From assembly GCA_964397995.1 (NCBI GenBank), contig CAYNLG010000095.1, forward strand, positions 1-13,710: a DNA stretch of 13,710 nucleotides, given 5' to 3'. The position numbers and the translations under genes are program-made. Position 1 is the stretch's first letter. Every line of letters starts with the position of its first letter. This DNA comes from CAYNLG01 sp964397995. GTDB taxonomy: Bacteria > Planctomycetota > Phycisphaerae > FEN-1346. Positions 6,204 through 13,710 of this stretch are shown here, piece after piece. The notes under the pieces were generated by a model. It did not search any database and was not told the DNA's origin. It saw only the letters and a list, made by a program, of their open reading frames with translations.

Positions 6204-9200
6204 CTACCCCCCCAACGCCGCCAGGGCCTGCTTGGCGGCCGCCCCGGCCTCGGTTCCAGCGGCGTCGCGCGCGGCCGCTTCGAGGTCGGCGCGGCGGGCC
6301 GCGGCCCGGTCCCGCCAGCACGCGGCGCGCGGCGGCACCGCCTTCAGGGCCGGGATGAACCCGCGCGCGGCTCCCGCCGAAGCCTCCTCGCCCCCGGCCG
6401 GCGCCGCCGGCAAGGACGCGTAGTAATCCGGCCCGACACGGACGACCAGCGGCACCAGGCCGGGCTTCAGCCGCACGGCGGCCCCCTTGGCCAGCCGCAC
6501 CCCGCCCAGCCACGCCGTCACCCCCGGCCGCAGCAGGCCGTCACCCGCCTCCACAAGGCACGCGCGCGGCACGTCCACGATGGTGTAGAGGAGGCCGGCG
6601 GTCTTCGGGCCGAAGCAGGCGGCCGGGTCGACGCGGTTCGTCAGCGTCGGCAGGATGTCGCCCGTGCCCTGAAGCGAGTGTTCGCGGTGGTAGCGGGGCG
6701 GCTCGCGCCACGCGGTCTCGGGGCCGAGGGCGACGGCCTGGAGCGACCCCCCGCCGAAGGGCACCGTGTCGCCGGCCTTCACCAGGCCCAGCCCCCGCGC
6801 GGCCTCGTCCGGCAGCGCGTCCGGCTTCGCCGGCCCGAGGGCCAGCCACCGGCCCGGGGCGCGGCCGTCGCGGAGGCGCTGGACCGGCGCGGCCGGGTCG
6901 GGCGGGGCCTCCGCGAGCGGCTCGGCCGTTTCCGCATCCACAGGGCCGGCCGCCGGCCCGATCGCCTCCATCAGCGTCTCGGCCAGCCGCCGCGCCTGGT
7001 ACGCCCGGCCGGCGTCGCCCGTCACGGCCACGCACGTCAAGCTCGCGGGCGAGCGCAGCAAGAGCCGGTCCTCCCGGAAGACCGGGCTCGCCCGGGTGCC
7101 CTTTTCGATCAGGTTGCGGCACACCAGGTCGAGGCGGGCGTCGGCCGTGGCGATGACGCACTGGCCGTGCGTCTCGTGGCCGCCATGCGTCCCCCCGCCG
7201 GGGTCCGTCGCGAAGACGTAACCCCCCGCGACGACGGGCGTCGGGTCGTGGATGACCGCGCGTTCGAGGGCGGGCTTGAGCAGGGCCCGCGGGCGGCCGG
7301 TCGCGAGGTCCTGGACGTGGAGTTCTGTCCTCGGGTCGGGGCAGTGCGGCCCGCGGTCGAGCACGGGCATGTACGAGAACAGCCGCCCTCCGGCGACCAC
7401 CGACGGGGCGACGAAGCTGCCGAACCCGGCGTGCTCGTAGTTGCTCGCCCAAGCCGGCGCGCCGGCGATCCGCCCGCCCGGCAGCCGCCACAGACGCAGC
7501 GCCACGGCCTGTTCCTGGGTCGTCTGAACGAGCCACCCCGGGGCCGCGGCCAGGGCGTGCCCGAGGCCGCCGCCGTAGCCCGACGCCCCGGACGCCGGGC
7601 CGCCGTGGTCCAGCGGTTCGTGGTCGACCGGCGGCGAAAGCGTGCCGGAGGCCGGGTCGAGCCAGCCGCCCCACGAGGTGTGCAGGGCCAGGCTCCCGCC
7701 GACCGGAACGAGGCGGCTGAACGGCCCGTGGAAGCGGCCCGGGACGGTCCAGCGGCCGATCTCCTTGCCGTCCTCGGCGTCCACCAGAAGCAGGCCCACG
7801 CGCCGGCCGCCCTTCTTCTTCCTCCCCTTGGCGTCGGCCTCGTCCTTGTCCTGGGGCCACGAGTCGAGGGTCTCGCCCTCGACGATGAGCCGGCCGCCGA
7901 CCTTGTGCACGCGGGCGCCACCGAGATGCGTCCGCAGCGTCCACCGCCGCTCGCCGCCGCGGTCGAAACAGGCCAGCGTGCCCACGCCGCTGTGGACCCA
8001 GACGTGCCGGGTGTCGGCGACGGGCGCCTCGGCGGCGAGGTCGCTCGGACGCTTCACGCGCAGGCCCGGCACGGCCTCGGAGAGGGCCTTGCAGCGGGCC
8101 TCTTCGTCCCCGGACGAGGCCCAGGCCGTGGCGGCGGCTTCGCCCAGGGACGCCAGGGCCCACGCGTCGCGCGTCCACAGCCCCGCTCCGCTTGCCGGGT
8201 CGGCGCAGTGCAGCGCCAGGCCCCGCGTCGCGTACAGCCGGTCTCCGGCGATCACCGGCCGCGTCCGCCCGCCCAGCGCCTCGCTCCGCCAGGCGACGTT
8301 CGTCCCGGCGTCCAGGTCCCAGGCAAGGGGTGGGTCGGCGTCCGGGAAGGCGTGCGGTCCGGCCACGGCCTCGGTCGGCGGCTCCGGCGGGCCGTCCCCC
8401 GTCGGCCCGTCCGGCCGGCGCGTCGCCAGCGCCAGCCGCACCCACCCCGGCCGCCGATCGCGCTCAAAGCGGACGAGCACCCGGTGCGTCCCCTTCGCGA
8501 GCGGCACGGCCACGTGGTCCCGGCCGCGCGGACGGTAGCGGGTCACCTTCTCCGGGTCGGCCCAGACGAGGCGACCGTCGATCCACACGCGGGCCCCGTC
8601 GGCCGAGGCGAGCGCCAGGTGAAGCGTCGTGTCGGCCGGGGCTTCCAGGCGGGCCGTGGCGTACCAGACTTCGCCAAGGAACCGGCGGTAGAAGCTCGCC
8701 TTCTGGCCGGCCGGCGCCACCCGGTCGGAGTCCGCCTTGACGGCCTGCCACGCACGGGTGTTGGCCTCGCCGGCAGCCGCCCTGAAGGTGTCGGGGTCCT
8801 GGCGGTACGAAAGGCCCTCGACCGGCACGAGGTCCGGCACGCGGCCGGTGTGGTGCTCCAGGCCGAGGCGCTGCTCGAACGGCCCGAGAACCTGCCAGCG
8901 GGTCAGGTAATGCCACCCCGCGGCCTCGGGGAGGCGGTTGATGCCTTCCTCGGTCGCCGGGGCCGGGGCGGTGCCGACCGCCGGGACCCCGCCGGCCGCG
9001 ACCGGTGCCGCCTCGGGTGGGGCGGCTTCGGCCGCGACGGCCGCGCGGCAAAGGGCCAGAGCCTCACTGACGTACGCGGCCAGCTGCGCCTCGTCGACGG
9101 GCCGCGGCCAATCGGGCGCGGGGCCGTCGGTCTGGGCGAAGGCGTCGATGTACGGCAGGCCCGGGTGCCGCAGCGCCAGCGCCAGGGCCCGGACCTCGTG

Positions 9201-10340
9201 GAGCAGCGCATCGGCGAAGGCCGCGTCTCCCATCCCGCCCGGCTCCTTCACCAGGTGGGGTTCCACCAGGCCCGGCCCCGAGAGGGCCATCCCGCGCACC
9301 GGCCCTTCGCACGTCCCGAGGGCCCCGGTCGCGCGGTACCGCCCCCGGACCATCGGCCCCGCGCGGCCGAGGACGGTGCCCTTGTACCGGCCCATGTCGC
9401 CCTCGACCTGGAACGAGCCGCCGACGCCGTTGGCGCCGACGCGGTCTCCGTCCAGGGCGGCGTCCAGCGTGAAGCGGAGGACGAGCGGCGGATGCTGCCA
9501 CGTCTTTCCTCCGCCCCAGGGCATCCACCCGTCCTGGTGGAGGGAGACGACCAGTTCGCCGCGCAGCCGCGTCCGGCCCTGGCCGCTCGGCTCCAGCCGG
9601 AGGCCGGTGGCGTCGGCCTCGTGAAAGCCCTGGTTCCACGTCGGCGTCAGGCACTCGACGTGGGTGAAGCGCGTCGCGGGCACCTCCATCCGGATCACGA
9701 TCGGGCGGACCATGACGCCCTTGTGTTTCTTGTGGCCGGTGGTGGCGGGGTCCCAGCGGAGGCCGCCGTCGAGGACCAGGTCGACCCACCAGGCGTCGGG
9801 GTCGACCCGGGCGTCGATGGCCAGCCGCGTCGGGCGCGGCTCGGTGTAGCCGCCGGGGATGAAGCGGCCCCACCAGCCGTTGTCGCGGTCGGGCAGGAGC
9901 CGCTCGTCGCGCGGCAGGTCCAGGCGCAGGGCCACGTCCAAGGTCCCTTCCAGGCGGGTATCCTCCCACGCGAGGGCCGGCTCGACGGGAAACGCCAAGG
10001 CCGGCTTCCACATGCAGCCGGTCCGGTTGCCGACGTGGAAGCCGCGCCACTCCTTCATGGTCGCCTGGTCCCACGCGGGGACCTGGGCGCGGGCGGTCAC
10101 CCACGTGCCGCCCCGCCGGCGGAGGGTGAGGGGCATCTCCTCGTGGTCGGCGGCCCCGGGCAGGACAAGGTGCAGGTCGCCGCACGGCCCGGCCTCGGCG
10201 TCTCGCGTGTGGCGGGCCTCGAGCCGCGCCGCCAGCCCGTTCCGCAAGGCCACGAGTTCGGCCACGTCGGCCCCCGGGTCGGCCGCTGCCGGGGCGGTCC
10301 AGAGGAGCATCAGAACCAGGCCACATGTCGCGCGTCGCAC
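6204..10340 (-). CDS. Large secreted protein: PQQ-like beta-propeller between two beta-sandwich-like segments
   Basis: The 1378-residue product starts with a signal peptide (VRRATCGLVLMLLWTAPAAA-D). The N-terminal part (to about 440) is rich in beta strands and Trp and is unassigned. An Ala/Pro-rich linker leads to RWQVLGPFEQ at about 482-490, which opens a PA14-like or similar sandwich domain (ADGARVWIDGRLVW). Residues about 660-1105 hold PQQ-like propeller repeats (RPVIAGDRLYATRGLALHCA, GDRLLLRSPASLTCVAV-type blades), interrupted by a Lys-rich loop GRKKKGG. The tail repeats the sandwich opening as RWLALGPA and has GVTAWLGGVRLAKG. ATG 10358 is in frame, but AAGGAGG lies between it and GTG 10340 at ideal spacing, so I take GTG. 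No dehydrogenase cofactor or catalytic residue is evident, so a structural or binding role in the envelope is as likely as an enzymatic one. Confidence 0.85.
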   Translation of the reverse strand: MRRATCGLVLMLLWTAPAAADPGADVAELVALRNGLAARLEARHTRDAEAGPCGDLHLVLPGAADHEEMPLTLRRRGGTWVTARAQVPAWDQATMKEWRGFHVGNRTGCMWKPALAFPVEPALAWEDTRLEGTLDVALRLDLPRDERLLPDRDNGWWGRFIPGGYTEPRPTRLAIDARVDPDAWWVDLVLDGGLRWDPATTGHKKHKGVMVRPIVIRMEVPATRFTHVECLTPTWNQGFHEADATGLRLEPSGQGRTRLRGELVVSLHQDGWMPWGGGKTWQHPPLVLRFTLDAALDGDRVGANGVGGSFQVEGDMGRYKGTVLGRAGPMVRGRYRATGALGTCEGPVRGMALSGPGLVEPHLVKEPGGMGDAAFADALLHEVRALALALRHPGLPYIDAFAQTDGPAPDWPRPVDEAQLAAYVSEALALCRAAVAAEAAPPEAAPVAAGGVPAVGTAPAPATEEGINRLPEAAGWHYLTRWQVLGPFEQRLGLEHHTGRVPDLVPVEGLSYRQDPDTFRAAAGEANTRAWQAVKADSDRVAPAGQKASFYRRFLGEVWYATARLEAPADTTLHLALASADGARVWIDGRLVWADPEKVTRYRPRGRDHVAVPLAKGTHRVLVRFERDRRPGWVRLALATRRPDGPTGDGPPEPPTEAVAGPHAFPDADPPLAWDLDAGTNVAWRSEALGGRTRPVIAGDRLYATRGLALHCADPASGAGLWTRDAWALASLGEAAATAWASSGDEEARCKALSEAVPGLRVKRPSDLAAEAPVADTRHVWVHSGVGTLACFDRGGERRWTLRTHLGGARVHKVGGRLIVEGETLDSWPQDKDEADAKGRKKKGGRRVGLLLVDAEDGKEIGRWTVPGRFHGPFSRLVPVGGSLALHTSWGGWLDPASGTLSPPVDHEPLDHGGPASGASGYGGGLGHALAAAPGWLVQTTQEQAVALRLWRLPGGRIAGAPAWASNYEHAGFGSFVAPSVVAGGRLFSYMPVLDRGPHCPDPRTELHVQDLATGRPRALLKPALERAVIHDPTPVVAGGYVFATDPGGGTHGGHETHGQCVIATADARLDLVCRNLIEKGTRASPVFREDRLLLRSPASLTCVAVTGDAGRAYQARRLAETLMEAIGPAAGPVDAETAEPLAEAPPDPAAPVQRLRDGRAPGRWLALGPAKPDALPDEAARGLGLVKAGDTVPFGGGSLQAVALGPETAWREPPRYHREHSLQGTGDILPTLTNRVDPAACFGPKTAGLLYTIVDVPRACLVEAGDGLLRPGVTAWLGGVRLAKGAAVRLKPGLVPLVVRVGPDYYASLPAAPAGGEEASAGAARGFIPALKAVPPRAACWRDRAAARRADLEAAARDAAGTEAGAAAKQALAALGG

Positions 10341-10366
10341 GGGGTCCCTCCTTCGCATCGCGGGAT

Positions 10367-10381
10367 ACCCGTTGAACGGGT
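10367..10381. promoter_or_regulatory. 15-bp perfect dyad between divergent genes, possible operator
   Basis: ACCCGTT and AACGGGT flank a central G. The dyad sits 27 bases before the GTG of the propeller gene and 68 bases before the ATG of the radical SAM gene, so one regulator could act on both. The TTGAA core equals that of the dyad at 1384-1402, although the arms differ. Confidence 0.4.
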
Positions 10382-10436
10382 GCGGGCGGGGCAGGTTCCG
10401 GGTGGCTTTGACCGGTCCCCCGCCGGCCGGGGCGCG

Positions 10437-10442
10437 TTTAAC
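10437..10442 (+). promoter_or_regulatory. Possible -10 box for a leaderless transcript
   Basis: TTTAAC lies six bases before the ATG at 10449, so transcription could begin at the start codon itself. No Shine-Dalgarno sequence precedes this ATG. A TTGACC at 10408-10413 is 23 bases away, too far to be a normal -35 partner. The call is tentative. Confidence 0.25.
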
Positions 10443-10448
10443 CCCTGC

Positions 10449-11803
10449 ATGATCGCCTACGCCACACCCCGTCCCGGCCGCCGCAAACGGCTTCTCCTGG
10501 TCAAGCCGTCGGCCTACGACGCGCGCGGGCGGCTGATCCGCGGGCGGCGGGCGTTCTTCCCGTCGCGGACGATGCCGTACCTGGCGGCCCTGACGCCCGA
10601 GCACTGGGATGTCCGCCTGGTCGACGACAGCGTCCAGCCGGTCCCCACCGGCGCCGACGTCGACCTCGTCGCCATGACCGGCATGCTCACCAACATGCCC
10701 CGCGCCATGGACCTGGCGCGCGCGTGCCGCGACGCCGGCACGCCTGTGGCCATCGGCGGCATCGGGGTCTGGAGCCTCAAGGACCGCCTCATCCGGTCGG
10801 GCTGCTTCGACACCATCATCGGCGGCGAGGCCGAGACCGTCTGGCCGGAGGTCCTCATGGACGCCGCCGACGGCCGCCTCCGCCCCCGCTACGAGGGCGG
10901 CCGGTGCCCGGACCTGACGGGGCTGCCCGACGCGCGCTACAACCTCGTGGACCTGGGCCGGTACGTCCGGGCGCCGGGGGCGCGGCAGCCTTTTTTGTGC
11001 GTCGAGACGAGCCGCGGGTGCCCGCACGCCTGCACCTTCTGCGGCGTGTCGCTCTTCTTCGGTCGCGACGTCCGCTACCGGCCCGTCGGCGACGTGGTCG
11101 GCGAGCTGCGGCGGCTCGGGGCCCCCTACTATATCCTGACCGACGACAACATCATGGCCGACCCCGACCGGGCGGGGGAGTTGTTCGCGGCGATGCGGCC
11201 GCTGGGCGTCCGGTGGGGCGGCCAGTTCAGCGTCACAGCGGCCCGGCGGCCGGACGTCCTCCGCCTCGCCGGCCGCAGCGGCTGCCGCCACGCCGTCGTC
11301 GGCGTCGAGTCCCTCCTCGCCGAGAACCTGCGCGGGGTCAACAAGGCCCAGAACGCGGCCGTGCCGATCGAGGACCTCGTCGCGACGTTCCATGAGGCCG
11401 GTATCGCCGTCACGGCCAGCCTGATCTTCGGCCTCGACCACGACACGCCCGAAGGCATCGACGCGACGATCGACCGGCTCCTGGCAAGCGGCGTCGACTT
11501 CATCCTGCCCTGGACGCTCACCCCGGGGCCGGGGTCGGCGCTCTTCGACACGATGAAGGCCGAGGGGCGGCTCCTGCACGAGAACGTCTCGCTCTACAAC
11601 GGGGTGGACGTCGTCTTCCGCCCGGCCCGGATGACGCCTGAGGAACTGCGGTTTGCCTACTGGCGCGGCATCCGCCGCTTCTACACCGTCGGCGGGGCCC
11701 TGCGCCGGGCCTGGACCGGGCCGCGCTGGGTCGATGCCCTCGGGCTGAACCTGTACTTCTGGCATGTGCTGCGGCGCGGCCGGCATCCGTTCACGAGTGC
11801 CGT

Positions 11804-11807
<4 letters not shown>
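10449..11807 (+). CDS. Cobalamin-binding-type radical SAM protein
   Basis: The 452-residue product has an N-terminal Rossmann-like B12-binding-type domain (RLLLVKPSAYD, MPYLAALTPEHWDVRLVDD, VAMTGMLTNMPRAMDLARAC, VAIGGIGVWS; about 12-125). The radical SAM core follows with C191-x3-C195-x2-C198 in SRGCPHACTFCGV, which would bind the [4Fe-4S] cluster, then the barrel (YYILTDDNIM, VVGVESL, ASLIFGLDHDTPEGI). The C-terminal MTPEELRFAYWRGIRRFY tail is typical of the B12-dependent lipid-tailoring group that includes the hopanoid enzymes HpnP and HpnJ. The classic DxHxxG cobalamin ligand is not seen, as in many of this group. It overlaps the terpene cyclase by ATGA, so I infer that it modifies that enzyme's product, perhaps by methylation. 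I do not assign an hpn symbol. No ribosome binding site is visible at the start. Confidence 0.88.
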
Positions 11808-13622
<1,815 letters not shown>

Positions 13623-13645
<23 letters not shown>

Positions 13646-13710
13646 TTCCTTCCGGCAGTCGCGGCGGCGTACGATGGCTCAGGGGAATTGAGTATCCTGT
13701 CCCCGAAACT
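13623..13710. repeat. Long palindromic element (REP-like), reaching the window edge
   Basis: The left arm (13623-13649) and right arm (13684-13710) are reverse complements over 27 bases with one mismatch (13643 against 13690), separated by 34 bases. The arms begin AGTTTCGGGGACAGGATACT. Similar GGGGACAG-type palindromes are known to me beside IS200-like REP-associated transposases in several phyla, but no transposase is in the window. The left arm encodes the last residues and TAA of the terpene cyclase gene. It could form a long RNA hairpin at the end of that transcript. There is no T-tract to make it a standard terminator. It may continue beyond the window. Confidence 0.75.

Noticed and set aside
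6678..10448. A very long plus-strand open frame opposite the propeller gene and continuous with the radical SAM gene
   Set aside because: The part before 10449 has no domain, signal or ribosome binding site and mirrors the minus-strand gene. Only the portion from ATG 10449 matches a protein family.
10341..11786. Minus-strand extension of the propeller gene's frame across the radical SAM gene
   Set aside because: It is antisense to the radical SAM gene. The signal peptide and Shine-Dalgarno sequence fix the true start at 10340.

Overview
The window comes from a very GC-rich bacterium. The gene content suggests a planctomycete-like organism: a YdjY-like secreted protein, a very long secreted beta-propeller protein, a CHASE2 cyclase, a squalene-hopene-cyclase-like protein next to a B12-type radical SAM protein, and secreted Ala/Pro-rich proteins of no known family. 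This is inferred from style and families; no rRNA or marker gene is present to prove it.

Left part, plus strand (1-4140). The window opens inside a decayed four-helix-bundle (S23/IVP-type) gene carrying an in-frame TAG. A secreted protein of unknown function (501-1223) follows, then a short stretch resembling the tail of a membrane permease, then a membrane-anchored class III adenylate cyclase with a CHASE2 sensor (start chosen at GTG 1564). The secreted protein and the cyclase each have a clear sigma70-like promoter, and the two promoters have the same -35 and -10 hexamers.

Middle part (4141-6203). This gene-poor stretch is the least ordinary part. After the cyclase comes a purine-rich block with many short A-tracts. 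Next is a promoter with a consensus -35 box and, about 170 nt downstream, a strong intrinsic terminator; no credible ORF lies between, so I propose a small structured RNA. On the minus strand a YdjY-like secreted protein (4651-5526) has its own promoter. Upstream of it are a tiny membrane ORF and a second candidate structured RNA (about 6110 to 5850). That RNA ends in an intrinsic terminator with seven U residues and has two sets of long-range helices that cross each other.

Right part (6204-13710). A 1378-residue secreted protein (minus strand) has a PQQ-like beta-propeller between two beta-sandwich-like segments. It is divergent from a two-gene plus-strand operon: a cobalamin-binding-type radical SAM protein and a class II terpene cyclase of the squalene-hopene cyclase superfamily with an intact DxDD motif, overlapping by ATGA. 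The pair suggests synthesis and tailoring of a polycyclic terpenoid, with the product unknown. A 15-bp dyad lies between the divergent genes. The cyclase gene ends inside the left arm of a 27-bp inverted repeat that runs to the window edge and supplies its last codons and stop.

Most promising as undescribed: the two candidate structured RNAs, the cyclase/radical SAM pair, and the palindromic element that has captured the end of the cyclase gene.
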